A stretch of DNA of 64,000 nucleotides. Source: Hymenobacter actinosclerus (GTDB taxonomy: Bacteria > Bacteroidota > Bacteroidia > Cytophagales > Hymenobacteraceae). A model generated the notes under the pieces. It searched no databases and was not told the DNA's origin. It saw only the letters and a list, made by a program, of their open reading frames with translations. Numbering within the stretch: the first letter of the stretch is position 1; every line of letters starts with the position of its first letter. The DNA lies in the NCBI RefSeq assembly GCF_900111515.1, contig NZ_FOHS01000002.1:434001-498000 (forward strand). Reading direction: 5' to 3'. Shown one piece after another: positions 1 through 9,111 of this stretch. The position numbers and the translations under genes are program-made.

Positions 1-1559
1 TAGTCGCCGCGCAGGTTCAGGTCGATAACGGTGTCGGTGAGGCGGGGCTCACGGTTCAGACTGCCGCCGGGGAAGCTGCCGGCGCGCCGCCCGCTGCCGT
101 AGCTGGCGCTGAGCGTGTACAGCTCCAGGCCCACACGCAGCTTGTCGTAGAAATTGTACGAGCCGAACAACGTCGACTGGAACTTGGGCCGGTGGAAGGG
201 CTGAGCGAGGGTTTTCACGTTGTAACCGTTGTAGTCGGCCTTCAGGCCCAGGCGCAGCTGCTCGGCAGCATTGTACACCACCTCGCCGTGCAGGTTGAAC
301 AGCTGGGTCGACTTCTTATCATATACCAGATCGAACTTGGTGGTATCGAGGGCCGAGTTGTTGTAGAAGTACAGGTTCCGGTCGTTGGATAGCGTCACGC
401 GGGCCTTTACCTCCAGGGCGCGGGCGGGCGTGGCATCGAAGCCGAAGTAGAGCGTGGGGCCGCGGCGGGTGTCGGCCACGCGCACGTTGGGGGCCAGCCA
501 GGGGTTTTCAGTGCTCAGGTCGTACAGCGTCACGCGCTGCAAACCGCCGCCCAGGCCGGCGTACACCACAAACTTGTCCTCGGTAACGGTGTAGGCGGCC
601 CGTAGAGCCGGCAATACGTTGAACTGGCGGGCATCGGTAATGGTGTCGCCGGTGTAGCCCAGCGTGGCGCCCACGCGCAGGTTGAGGCGGTTGAGGGTGG
701 TTTCGAAGGCCGGCGTCACCTGGAAAAAGGGCCGGGTGTCGGTTACCGCATCCTTGTGAGAAATGAACGACAGGTCACCATCGACCCGCACCTGGCTGGT
801 TTCGGTAAGCTTGTAGGTCGAGCGCACCGTGGCGTACAGGTTGCTTTCGCTGGCTTTAAAAGCGTCGGACCAGTAGTTGTAGCCCAGGCCCACATCGTAC
901 TGGAAAGCGGCGTCGCGGGCGCGGTTGCGGGCGTACACCAGCACGCCGGCCCGCTTGAACACCTGCTTGAGGCTGTCGGACTTGGGCAGCTCGATAACGT
1001 TGCGGTTGTAGCCGTAGAAATTGTACCGCTCGCGGCCCAGGTTCACCTTGGCGCCCAGCACCAGCGGGCCGCTGTAGGTTTCGCCGTTCAGGCCCAGGCT
1101 GGTCTGGCTCTGGCGCGAGTTCTCGCGGTCCACGGGTCCGCGGCTCGACGAGAGGTGCTTGAAATCGAGGCCGTAGCTGGCGTTTTCTGAGCGGGTGTTG
1201 TGCAGGTAAGCCCGACCGTAGGCGGTGCCGTAGTTGCCGATGCCGGCCTTGAGGTAGTTGCCCGTCAGCTCGGGCAGCTGCTCCTGCCGGATGGTGAGCA
1301 CGCGCACCGTGGGGTTGAGCTTGTCGGCCGGCAGCCGGAAGTCGGGGTAGGTGTAGGCGGGGGCCGTGGTGGTTTTGGCCGGGGCCTCAATCTTCACCTT
1401 CTCGAAGTTGCGGGTGGCGGTGGGCAGCTCGTTCACCCGCTCCTTCACAATCTCAATTTCGGCGTCCTCAATCGTGCCGCGCGTTTTCTGGGCCCGGGCC
1501 TCAAAGGCCGGGACGGCAACGGTAAGCAGGGCGGCGGCGGCCAGGAGTTTATGGGTCAT
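1..1559 (-). CDS. outer-membrane beta-barrel protein (TonB receptor-like), C-terminus cut by window edge
   Basis: I translated the minus strand from the ATG at 1557-1559; it stays open for 519 codons to the window edge. The first 23 or so residues are a signal peptide ending near A-R-A-Q. After about 80 residues of proline- and threonine-rich linker the protein is a run of alternating aromatic and polar strands (for example N-L-Y-A-T-V-R-S-T-Y-K-L), typical of an outer-membrane barrel of the TonB-dependent receptor type. I see no plug domain, so it is probably a barrel-only protein. It lies downstream of the large exported TPR gene in the same orientation, 272 bases apart, and the two may work together at the envelope. 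The transported substrate cannot be told. The bases directly before the ATG are a degenerate TTAGGG-like word array. Confidence 0.75.
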   Translation of the reverse strand, partial: MTHKLLAAAALLTVAVPAFEARAQKTRGTIEDAEIEIVKERVNELPTATRNFEKVKIEAPAKTTTAPAYTYPDFRLPADKLNPTVRVLTIRQEQLPELTGNYLKAGIGNYGTAYGRAYLHNTRSENASYGLDFKHLSSSRGPVDRENSRQSQTSLGLNGETYSGPLVLGAKVNLGRERYNFYGYNRNVIELPKSDSLKQVFKRAGVLVYARNRARDAAFQYDVGLGYNYWSDAFKASESNLYATVRSTYKLTETSQVRVDGDLSFISHKDAVTDTRPFFQVTPAFETTLNRLNLRVGATLGYTGDTITDARQFNVLPALRAAYTVTEDKFVVYAGLGGGLQRVTLYDLSTENPWLAPNVRVADTRRGPTLYFGFDATPARALEVKARVTLSNDRNLYFYNNSALDTTKFDLVYDKKSTQLFNLHGEVVYNAAEQLRLGLKADYNGYNVKTLAQPFHRPKFQSTLFGSYNFYDKLRVGLELYTLSASYGSGRRAGSFPGGSLNREPRLTDTVIDLNLRGD

Positions 1560-1686
1560 GGTTAGGGCTTAGGGACTTAGGAGTTAGGGCTTAGGCTATC
1601 GTTTCTGATAACCTGGTTTCCTGACGCCTCTCCCCTGTTTTAAAGCTGATTAGTAGATTGATGCGACACCTTGGCTAAATCATCGA

Positions 1687-1827
1687 TGTAGAGACGCGAC
1701 CCTTCGCGTCTCGTCGTTGAACAGCTCGTTGGCCGGTTGCCGGAACCTGGACAAGCGGCCCGTTTGGTGGCCGGCCGTTCAATGGCAAACCGTTCAACGA
1801 CGAGACGCGAAGGGTCGCGTCTCTACA
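1687..1827. repeat. REPIN-like double hairpin, 36-bp perfect inverted repeat
   Basis: Bases 1687-1722 are the exact reverse complement of 1792-1827. Each arm is itself palindromic (GAGACGCGA ccct TCGCGTCTC), so a single strand would fold into two hairpins in inverted orientation. The 69-base centre also contains shorter inverted pieces around GGCCGG. The element fills most of the gap between the barrel gene and the TPR gene. No transposase is nearby. The layout, two palindromic units facing each other, is that of a REPIN. Confidence 0.85.
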
Positions 1828-1831
1828 CCCG

Positions 1832-4800
1832 TTAACGGGGCGTGGCCGTGGTGTCGGTGGGGGCCATGAGGGAGTTGCGGGCGGGGCTTTTGGGCTTGGG
1901 GATTTTGGCGGGGGCTTTGCCGGTGGGTGCGGGCGTGGCGGGGGCCGCGGGGGTGGCGTCGGCGGGCAGGGCGGCGAGGCGCTCTTTAGCGCCGGCCACC
2001 ACTTCGGCCACCGGGAATTTGTTGTCGATGATGGAGTTGAGCGTGGCGCGGGCCTGGAATATTTCGCCCTGCTCCTTATAGATGTCGGCAATCAGCAGGA
2101 AGGCGCGGCCCAGCCACAGGTCGTAGGCGGCGAAGTCGGCGTTGCTCTTGTAGGCCGCGTCGAGGGCTTCGGGGTACTTCTTCTGCTGAAACCGGGTCTG
2201 GGCCAGCAGGTACTGGGCTTCGGCCCCGCTCTCGTCCTTGGCCGTGGTGGCGGCCGTGGTCAGCTCGGTGGCGGCCTGGTCGAGGTTGCCGGCTTTCAGG
2301 CTGGCTTTGCCCAGATACAGCAGCGCCAGGTTGGTGGCGTTGAGCGCGGGGCCGCCCTGGGTTTGCAGCTCGCCGGCCACGCGGCGGGTGGTTTCCAGGT
2401 CGCCGGCCTCGTAGGAGCTTTTCAGCAGCCCGATGCCGGCGTTGGCCACCTCGCGCTTGTTCTGCGACACCTCGCGGAGGCGGGCGTAGTACTTGGCGGC
2501 CTCGGCGTAGTTCTTGTTTTCAAACTCCAGATCGGCCAGCCGGCCCACGGCGCGGTTCACGAACTCGCTCTTGTTTTCCTCTACCACGGCCTTCAGGCGC
2601 GGCAGGGCCTCGGCCTTGCGGTCGGTGCGCAGGTAGGAGTCGGCCAGGAAGTAGCGGCCGTCGGCGGCCAGCACGGTGCTGGGGTACTGCTTGAGGTAGC
2701 CTTCGAGGCGCGGGATGGCCTGGGCATACTTCTCGGCCAGGTACAGCGACTTGGCGGCTTCGAACTCCACGCTTTCGGCGGCCTTGCTGTCGGGGTTCTG
2801 CTGGCGGAACTGGGCCAGGTACTGGTCGAACTCCTCCGTTTTGCCTTGGGCGCTCAGGCTTTCCTGCAGGCTATAGATGGCGCTCTGGGCCGACTTGGTG
2901 CGCGGAAACTGGCTCAGCACCCGCTTGAAATCGTCGGCCGCCTTGTCGTGCTGGTTGAGGTTCTGGTAGGCAATGCCGCGCTTCTGCAGGGCCTGCGGAA
3001 TGAGCGGCGAGTTGGGCCGGTTGGTAATCAGGCGCGAGAACCCATCGACGGCGGCCTGGAACGAGCCGGCCTCGTAGTCGAGTTGGGCCTGCTGGTACAC
3101 CGCGTCGTCGGCGTAGCGCGAGTTGGGGTTGGTTTTGAGCAGGGTGCTCAGGCTGGCGGCGGCCTCGTCGCGGCGGCCCATGAGGCCCAGCACCACGCTT
3201 TTCTGGTAGTAGGCGTAGTCCTTGTCGGCGGCGTTGGCCTTTATCACCTGCTCGTACTGCTCCAGGGCCTGGGGGTACTGCTTGGCCAGGTAGGCCAGGT
3301 CGCCCAGGCGCAGGGTTACGTCGTAATAGTTGGCGTCGGCGGGTTTGGCTACCGGGTCGCGCAGCCAGGCCTGGAACTGCTGGCGGGCCTGGGCGTAGTC
3401 CTTGGTGTTGTAGTAGGCGTAGCCCAGCCCGTAGCGGGCCTGCTGGTCGTAGTCGGTATCGGCCGCGCCCCGGCGCCGGCTGGTGCGGGCCGCGGCCTGG
3501 TAGGCCGTAATGGCGGCCGGGTACTGCTGGCCGTACGAGTAGATGTCGCCCTTGAGCACCTGGGCGCCGGCGCGCAGCGCGTCGTCTTCGGGGTAGCGCA
3601 GGCTTTTGTCGAGCAGCGGCAGCGCCTCCTGGTAGCGGTTGTCGTTGAAAAGCGTGGCGGCCTGCAAAAAGGCCACCCGCTGGTAGGTGGCATTCAGCTT
3701 GGCGCTGCGGTCGTCGAGCTTGTCGAGGTAGTTGAGGGCCTGGGCGTAGTCCGAGGAATTCAGGAAACTCTCGCTCAGCAGCTCATCGACGGCGGGCTGG
3801 TTTTTGGAGCGCGGAAACCGTTTCTGGAAGTCGCGCAGCGCGGCCACCGTTTCGGCCGAGTTGCCCAGCTCGTAGTTTACCTGGGCGTACTTGAGCGTGG
3901 CGTTTTCGGTGATGTTCTTGTCGAAGGTGAGCTGGCGGGCAGCCCCGAACGAATTCAGGGCTAGCTGCTTCTGGTTGGTTTTCAGGTAGCTCAACCCCAG
4001 GTGGTAGGCCGCGTTCTGGCCCAGCGAGTCGCGGCGGGCGGCCACGCCCTTGAAGCTGGCAATGGCCCCTTTAAAATCGCCCTGCCGGAAGTTGGCGTAG
4101 CCCACCTTGTACTGCACTTCGGGCTCGATTTTGCGGCGGCCGGCGGCGTACTTATCGAAGTAGCCGGCGGCCTCCTTGAAATCCTGCTTCTGGTAGTAGG
4201 CATCGGCCAGCAGCAATTGTATCTCGTCGGCGCTCTGGGGCGGCGGGGTCTGGCGCAGGGCCTCGGGGGCGTAGGCAATCAGGCCGTCGTAGTCGCCCTC
4301 CTTGTACAGAATCTGGGCCATGAGCGCCGGCACTACGGGCCGGTAGGCGTCGTTCTGCTCGGCCACGGCCAAGTCGCGCCGGGCACCCTCGAAGTCGCCG
4401 GCCCGGTAGGCCAGGTAGCCGGCGTAGTAGGCGCTGGCGTAGCGGTACTGGTGCTGGCCGGCCTTGTTGCGGTCGAACTGCAAACGGGCCTTGTCGAACT
4501 CTTTCTGGGCGAAGTAGCTGTAGCCCAGCTTGAATTCCGACTCGGCCCGCTGGTCGTCGCTCAGGTTGTCGGGCCCCACCTTCTGCAGGTAGTCGATGGC
4601 GCGCACGTAGTCCTTCTTATTGAAGTAGAAGCGGCCCAGCTCGAAGTAGGCCTGGCTAGCCTTGGGGTGGGCGGGGTTGTTGGCGGCAAACGACAGGATG
4701 CGGTCCTCGGCATCGGGGTGCAGCAATTGCAGGCCGGCCACGGCGTCGTAGTACTCGGCATCGGCGAGGCGGCCGGGGGCCAACTGGCCGGCGCGGCGCT

Positions 4801-4987
4801 CCACCTGGCCCTGGTACTGCCGGAAGGCCTGCTGGGCAGCCCCGTACTTGCCCTTGTCGAACAGCTCCAGGCCTTCCTGAAAAAAGCGTTCATCAGACGT
4901 AAATACCTGCGTTTGCTGGGCCAGGGCGGCCAGCGGGGCGGCGGCGCCAAGGGTGGCAGCCAGCGCCAGACGGGGGAATAGGTTCAT
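1832..4987 (-). CDS. large exported TPR-repeat protein
   Basis: 1051 residues. An upstream ATG at 5087-5089 is in frame, but the ATG at 4985-4987 places a clean signal peptide (hydrophobic stretch ending A-A-L-A-Q near residue 24) at the N-terminus, so I chose it. The rest is a long series of degenerate 34-residue TPR helices (recurring Y-x-x-G-x-x-Y-x-x-x-x-Y-x-x-A patterns). The last 45 residues are a low-complexity proline, alanine and lysine tail. TPR arrays are protein-binding scaffolds; the signal peptide places this one in the periplasm or at the outer membrane, and its neighbour downstream is a barrel protein. The partner is unknown. Confidence 0.85.
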   Translation of the reverse strand: MNLFPRLALAATLGAAAPLAALAQQTQVFTSDERFFQEGLELFDKGKYGAAQQAFRQYQGQVERRAGQLAPGRLADAEYYDAVAGLQLLHPDAEDRILSFAANNPAHPKASQAYFELGRFYFNKKDYVRAIDYLQKVGPDNLSDDQRAESEFKLGYSYFAQKEFDKARLQFDRNKAGQHQYRYASAYYAGYLAYRAGDFEGARRDLAVAEQNDAYRPVVPALMAQILYKEGDYDGLIAYAPEALRQTPPPQSADEIQLLLADAYYQKQDFKEAAGYFDKYAAGRRKIEPEVQYKVGYANFRQGDFKGAIASFKGVAARRDSLGQNAAYHLGLSYLKTNQKQLALNSFGAARQLTFDKNITENATLKYAQVNYELGNSAETVAALRDFQKRFPRSKNQPAVDELLSESFLNSSDYAQALNYLDKLDDRSAKLNATYQRVAFLQAATLFNDNRYQEALPLLDKSLRYPEDDALRAGAQVLKGDIYSYGQQYPAAITAYQAAARTSRRRGAADTDYDQQARYGLGYAYYNTKDYAQARQQFQAWLRDPVAKPADANYYDVTLRLGDLAYLAKQYPQALEQYEQVIKANAADKDYAYYQKSVVLGLMGRRDEAAASLSTLLKTNPNSRYADDAVYQQAQLDYEAGSFQAAVDGFSRLITNRPNSPLIPQALQKRGIAYQNLNQHDKAADDFKRVLSQFPRTKSAQSAIYSLQESLSAQGKTEEFDQYLAQFRQQNPDSKAAESVEFEAAKSLYLAEKYAQAIPRLEGYLKQYPSTVLAADGRYFLADSYLRTDRKAEALPRLKAVVEENKSEFVNRAVGRLADLEFENKNYAEAAKYYARLREVSQNKREVANAGIGLLKSSYEAGDLETTRRVAGELQTQGGPALNATNLALLYLGKASLKAGNLDQAATELTTAATTAKDESGAEAQYLLAQTRFQQKKYPEALDAAYKSNADFAAYDLWLGRAFLLIADIYKEQGEIFQARATLNSIIDNKFPVAEVVAGAKERLAALPADATPAAPATPAPTGKAPAKIPKPKSPARNSLMAPTDTTATPR

Positions 4988-5044
4988 CAAGGAGGAGTTG
5001 CGCAAGAAAGGTCCCGCGCCCGGTTGGCGGCGACGGGCGGAAGC

Positions 5045-5052
5045 CAAAAGTA
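5045..5052 (-). promoter_or_regulatory. candidate -7 element for the TPR gene
   Basis: The minus strand reads TACTTTTG here, matching the Bacteroidota -7 consensus TAnnTTTG, 58 bases before the TPR start codon. I see no good TTG at the -33 distance, so support is partial. The rest of 4988-5256, between the two divergent genes, shows nothing else I can name. Confidence 0.4.
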
Positions 5053-5256
5053 GCGAAAAGTTCGGGCGGGGTTGCCCCGGAATGGGCATTACTGGCGGTT
5101 TTAACGCGGCAGGCGGGTGGTTTGGTGTACTGGGGGAGCTGGTTTTAGCCTTTTATCCCCCTTTCATCACCCGCCCCAACTTGCCCCGTAGTGCGGCTAT
5201 GCTTAGCTTGGCTCCGGCGCGGCAGTTTCGCCCGGCGCTCCTACCCTATTCACTGC

Positions 5257-8200
5257 ATGTTTCAACCGCTATCCAAAGAGCAGGCCCGGCTCGAAATTGC
5301 CCGGCTCGTCGAGAACTTTACCCACCAGCTGCCCGACTACAAGCGCGGCCGATACAGCGAAACCGAAGTCCGGATTCACTACATCAACCCCTTCTTTAAA
5401 GCCCTGGGCTGGGACGTCAACAACGACAACGGCGCCTCCTCGGCCTACTGCGAGGTGGTGCACGAAGCCAAAGTGCGGGTGGGCAAAGCCACCAAGGCCC
5501 CCGACTACCTCTTCCGGCTGCCCGGCGGCCAAAACCTGTTCTTCCTGGAAGCCAAAAAGCCCAGCGTCGACATCAAAGACGACGTGCAGCCCGCCTACCA
5601 GGTGCGCCGCTACGGCTGGAACGCCAAAATGGCCCTGAGCCTGCTCACCGATTTCGAGGAGCTGGCCGTCTACGACTGCACCGTGCAGCCCGACCCCAAA
5701 GACAAGGCCCGCAAGGCCCGCCTGCACTACCTCACCTTCGATGAGTACGCCGACAAGTTCGATTTCCTCTGGGACAACTTCAGCAAGGAAAGCGTGCTGC
5801 GCGGCAACCTCGACCGGTTTGTGGCCAGCGGCTCCAACCGCCGGGGCAAGGAAACCGTGGATCGGGCCTTTCTCGATACGCTGGAGCAGATGCGCGCCGC
5901 CCTGGCCCGGGGCCTAGCCGCCCGCAACCCCCGGCTCGATGCCGAGCAGCTCCGGTTTCTGGTGCAGATGCTGCTCGACCGGCTCATCTTCCTGCGCATC
6001 ACCGAAGACCGCGGCGTGGAAGCCTACGGCGACCTGCAGGCCGTGCTCAAAACCAAGGGCAAAGACGGCAGCATTTATAAAGCCCTGCTCGGCCGCTTCC
6101 GCGAGGCCCAGAACCGCTACAACTCCGGCCTCTTCGACCTGGGCAAAGACGAGCTGTCGGCTAAGGTGCAGCTGGGCGACGACGTGCTGACGCCCCTCAT
6201 CAACGGCCTCTACTACCCCGAGTCGCCCTACGAATTCTCGGTTATCGGGGCCGACATCCTGGGCTCGGCCTACGAGCGGTTCCTGGGCAAGGTCATCGAG
6301 CTGCAGGCCGACGGCACGGTGGTTATCGAGGAGAAGCCCGAGGTGCGCAAGGCCGGCGGCGTGTTCTACACCCCCGCCTATATCGTCGAGTACATCGTGA
6401 AGCAAACCGTGGGCAAGCTCTGCGAGGGCAGCAGCCCCCAGCAGGTGGCCAGGCTGCGCATCGTCGACCCGGCCTGCGGCTCGGGCTCGTTCCTGCTCGG
6501 GGCCTACCAGTTCCTGCTCGACTGGCACCTCAACTACTACCAGACCCACCCCAAAGCCGCCCTGCCGCCCACGCTGGCCCCGGCCGGCCCGGCCAAAAAG
6601 GGCGGCCCGGCCGCCCGCCCCCCCGGCAGCGGCAAGGCCCTCACCCCCGACGGCCACCTGACTACGGCCGTCAAAAAAACCATTCTGCTCAACAACCTCT
6701 ACGGCGTCGACCTCGACGAGCAGGCCGTCGAAGTCACCAAACTCTCGCTGCTGCTCAAGTGCCTCGAAGGCGAAACCTCGGCCAGTATGCAGCAGAGCCT
6801 GGGCCTGGAGCGGGTGCTGCCCACCATCGACCAGAACATCCGGGTGGGCAACTCGCTGGTCGATATTGATTTCTACGACGGCGAGCTGGACTTCGCCCCC
6901 GGCACCGAGCGCGCCGTGAAGCCCTTCAGTTGGCGCGACGAGTTTGCCGACGTGTTCCGGCAAGGTGGCTTCGATGCCGTGATTGGCAACCCGCCGTATG
7001 ATGTTCTGGAAAAAGAACGCCTTGGTTCTGATTCACCTCATGAACTGATACATAAGTACCTTATAGAAAATAAAAAATATAAAGATGCACTAGGCGGTAA
7101 GTTGAATTTATTTCGATTTTTCGTCATTAAGTTCATAGACCTATGCAAGCCTTCGGGACAATTTGGTTTAATAATCCCCTTATCCATTTTGGCCGATATA
7201 AGCTGCGCTAAAAGCAGAGCATTCGTCTTTAAGTCAAGCCGAGACTTATCAATTGATTGCTTTCCTCAAAAAGACAATCCTATAAATCGGATATTTCTTG
7301 AAGCTAAGTTATCAACCGTAATTCTAATAGGCACCAAAGACATCATTAAGCCTGCAAAAAAGTTTACAATTAATACTTATCCTGGCAACAACCTTAACGA
7401 ACAGCACAAGGCTGCTACTATTCAATTAAAAGAATTAAAAAAAGTTGACAGCAAGAATTTACCTGTTCCTTTGATTGATGAGCTGGATTGGAGTATTCTA
7501 AAGAATATTTACTCTAATGATGAAGTGGTGAGATTTGATGACCACAAAACTGGCTTCAAAATAACTCGTGGTGAAGTCAATCAAACTATACTTAGAAAGT
7601 ACATAGATCAAACCCCTAATAAAGCTAGAATGCTAAAGGGGGTCGAAGTAGGCAGATACATACAAAATAGTAAACTGAGCCAAGGATTTAGAGAATGGTT
7701 TGATGAAGAAGAATTTTTAATACACAACAATCCTAAAGCAGTTGTTAAGTTACAGAGGATAGCTACTCAACGCATAACAGGCGTAGACGAAAAACTAAGA
7801 ATTGTTGCCACTATCATTGAACCGGATTGTTATTTTGCAGATTCTACTAATTCAGTAGTCAAAGTTAAATCAGGCCAATATGATTTATCATATGCGCTTG
7901 CGCTACTAAATTCTAAACTATTTCAATGGAGGTTCAAGCTAACTAGTACAAATAACAATGTTGGTACTAACGAGCTTGAATCTTTACCATTCAGATTACT
8001 AAAAGACACTGACCAGCAGCACCACGATACCATCGTGGCCTTTGTCGGGCAGCTGCTGGCGCTGCACCCGCAGCTACGGGCGGCCACCGGGGCTACGGCG
8101 CAAAGCCAGCTGCAAGCCCGCATCCGCCGCCTCGACCAGCGCCTCGACCACCTCGTGTACCTACTCTATGGCCTGAGCTACGCCGAGGCCCAGGTGGTAG

Positions 8201-8259
8201 AGCCGGGCCTGGCCCAACGGCTTTCGGAGGCCGAGTACGCCGTCTGGCCCCAGGCCTGA
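5257..8259 (+). CDS. Type IIG restriction enzyme/DNA methyltransferase (Eco57I-like single chain)
   Basis: 1000 residues from the ATG at 5257; an upstream in-frame ATG (5191) would add 22 unlikely residues. The N-terminal nuclease has a PD-(D/E)xK core: P82-D83, then E98-A-K100. The N6-adenine methyltransferase follows, with the AdoMet-binding motif D404-P-A-C-G-S-G-S and the catalytic N578-P-P-Y. The C-terminal third should hold the target-recognition domain. One chain thus cuts and methylates the same site, and no separate specificity or methylase gene is needed. Base use changes abruptly just after the NPPY codons: from about 7000 to 8013 the gene is AT-rich, with codons such as AAT, TTA and AGA that are rare elsewhere, and GC-rich sequence resumes for the last 80 residues. 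The frame is open throughout, so it looks functional. The cut site cannot be read from sequence. Confidence 0.9.
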   Translation: MFQPLSKEQARLEIARLVENFTHQLPDYKRGRYSETEVRIHYINPFFKALGWDVNNDNGASSAYCEVVHEAKVRVGKATKAPDYLFRLPGGQNLFFLEAKKPSVDIKDDVQPAYQVRRYGWNAKMALSLLTDFEELAVYDCTVQPDPKDKARKARLHYLTFDEYADKFDFLWDNFSKESVLRGNLDRFVASGSNRRGKETVDRAFLDTLEQMRAALARGLAARNPRLDAEQLRFLVQMLLDRLIFLRITEDRGVEAYGDLQAVLKTKGKDGSIYKALLGRFREAQNRYNSGLFDLGKDELSAKVQLGDDVLTPLINGLYYPESPYEFSVIGADILGSAYERFLGKVIELQADGTVVIEEKPEVRKAGGVFYTPAYIVEYIVKQTVGKLCEGSSPQQVARLRIVDPACGSGSFLLGAYQFLLDWHLNYYQTHPKAALPPTLAPAGPAKKGGPAARPPGSGKALTPDGHLTTAVKKTILLNNLYGVDLDEQAVEVTKLSLLLKCLEGETSASMQQSLGLERVLPTIDQNIRVGNSLVDIDFYDGELDFAPGTERAVKPFSWRDEFADVFRQGGFDAVIGNPPYDVLEKERLGSDSPHELIHKYLIENKKYKDALGGKLNLFRFFVIKFIDLCKPSGQFGLIIPLSILADISCAKSRAFVFKSSRDLSIDCFPQKDNPINRIFLEAKLSTVILIGTKDIIKPAKKFTINTYPGNNLNEQHKAATIQLKELKKVDSKNLPVPLIDELDWSILKNIYSNDEVVRFDDHKTGFKITRGEVNQTILRKYIDQTPNKARMLKGVEVGRYIQNSKLSQGFREWFDEEEFLIHNNPKAVVKLQRIATQRITGVDEKLRIVATIIEPDCYFADSTNSVVKVKSGQYDLSYALALLNSKLFQWRFKLTSTNNNVGTNELESLPFRLLKDTDQQHHDTIVAFVGQLLALHPQLRAATGATAQSQLQARIRRLDQRLDHLVYLLYGLSYAEAQVVEPGLAQRLSEAEYAVWPQA

Positions 8260-8294
8260 CCGGGCCGGGCGCGACTGGGGCCCGCCGGCCCTTT

Positions 8295-8384
8295 GCGCTG
8301 TTTTCAGGCAATTATTTTTAAAACAGCGCACCATAGCCTGGCTATGGTGCGCTGTTTTTCGTTTAAGTTACCAGAAACAGCGCA
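8295..8384. promoter_or_regulatory. four alternating copies of a GCGCTGTTT motif before the HTH gene
   Basis: GCGCTGTTTT occurs forward at 8295-8304, reversed at 8320-8329, forward at 8349-8358 and reversed (AAACAGCGC) at 8375-8383. Start-to-start spacings are 25, 29 and 26 bases, so orientation alternates regularly. The last copy lies about 15 bases before the ATG of the helix-turn-helix gene at 8398. The inner pair also forms a terminator-like hairpin, but that would not explain the outer pair. I infer possible operators bound by the HTH protein. Confidence 0.5.
8320..8359 (+). terminator. 19-bp perfect hairpin after the restriction enzyme gene
   Basis: Bases 8320-8338 and 8340-8358 are perfect reverse complements, ending in five T residues. 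It follows the restriction-modification stop codon by about 60 bases and has A and T tracts on both sides, so it could end transcription from either strand. Confidence 0.65.
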
Positions 8385-8397
8385 ACTGCCCTTTCTC

Positions 8398-9057
8398 ATG
8401 TCCCGTTTACCCCCGCCTGATTCGCTGATAGCCCGCGTACGGGCCTGGTTTGGCCTCACGCAGGCCGAGCTGGCGCTGTACCTGGGCATCAGTGCGCCGC
8501 TGGTGCGCGACCTGGAAAGCGGGCGGCGGCCTCTGTCGGCGGCCGTGCGGGTGGTGCTGCTGCCGCTGCTGTTGCAGCTGCCCCCGCCCGCCGTGCCCGC
8601 CCACCCCGGCCCCGGCGCGGCCCTGCCCCCCTTCACGCCCGCCCCCGAGGCGGCCGACCTCGACTTCCGGCAGCGGGTGTGCCGCCACCGCGCCGAAGGG
8701 CTGCTGGCCGAGGCCGACGCGCTGGCCGCCCGCGCCCACGTAGCCGCCCGCTGGGCCGCCGCCCTGCCCGCCCTGCTCCCGCCGCCCAACCCCGCCGCGC
8801 CCCCGGTCGCCGCCCCCGATACGCCCGCCGCCCAGGCCCTGGCCGCGGCCCTGGCCCAGGCCGCCGACCCCACCGACCCGGCCCGCGCCCTCGACCACGC
8901 CCGCTGGCTGCGGGCCTGGCTGGCGCATCGCGCCGCCCCCCTTTCCGCTGCCGAAGTCGGGCGCTACCACCGCCTGCGGGCCCAGGCGGCCGGCCTGCTC
9001 GCCGAGGCCGAAGCCCTGGCCACGGCGCTGCTGCCGGCCTACTTGCAAACGAATTAG
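8398..9057 (+). CDS. XRE-like helix-turn-helix protein
   Basis: 219 residues from the ATG at 8398, which puts the HTH domain at the N-terminus; the frame is open further upstream, but through the hairpin. Residues about 10-45 fit an XRE-type HTH: a first helix, then L-T-Q-A-E-L-A-L-Y-L-G-I-S, then the recognition helix and E-S-G-R-R. The remaining 170 residues are alanine- and proline-rich and match no domain I know; they contain predicted helices. The gene follows the Type IIG enzyme on the same strand with a hairpin between, and the four GCGCTGTTT motifs precede it. It may regulate itself or the restriction gene, but that is inference. A standard C protein of restriction systems would be much shorter (about 80 residues). 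Confidence 0.7.
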   Translation: MSRLPPPDSLIARVRAWFGLTQAELALYLGISAPLVRDLESGRRPLSAAVRVVLLPLLLQLPPPAVPAHPGPGAALPPFTPAPEAADLDFRQRVCRHRAEGLLAEADALAARAHVAARWAAALPALLPPPNPAAPPVAAPDTPAAQALAAALAQAADPTDPARALDHARWLRAWLAHRAAPLSAAEVGRYHRLRAQAAGLLAEAEALATALLPAYLQTN

Positions 9058-9111
9058 CCGCCGCCTATATTTAGCGCAGTAACCTTCTTTTCATTAATCC
9101 TTTACCCCCTT

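Noticed and set aside
2363-3964. 533-residue frame on the plus strand inside the TPR gene
   Set aside because: It is antisense to a coherent TPR protein with a signal peptide; glycine-, leucine- and valine-rich composition without motifs is typical of a GC-rich shadow frame.
7000-8013. Separate inserted gene or mobile element in the restriction gene
   Set aside because: The frame continues unbroken through the block and no inverted ends or target duplication are seen; a domain swap fits better.
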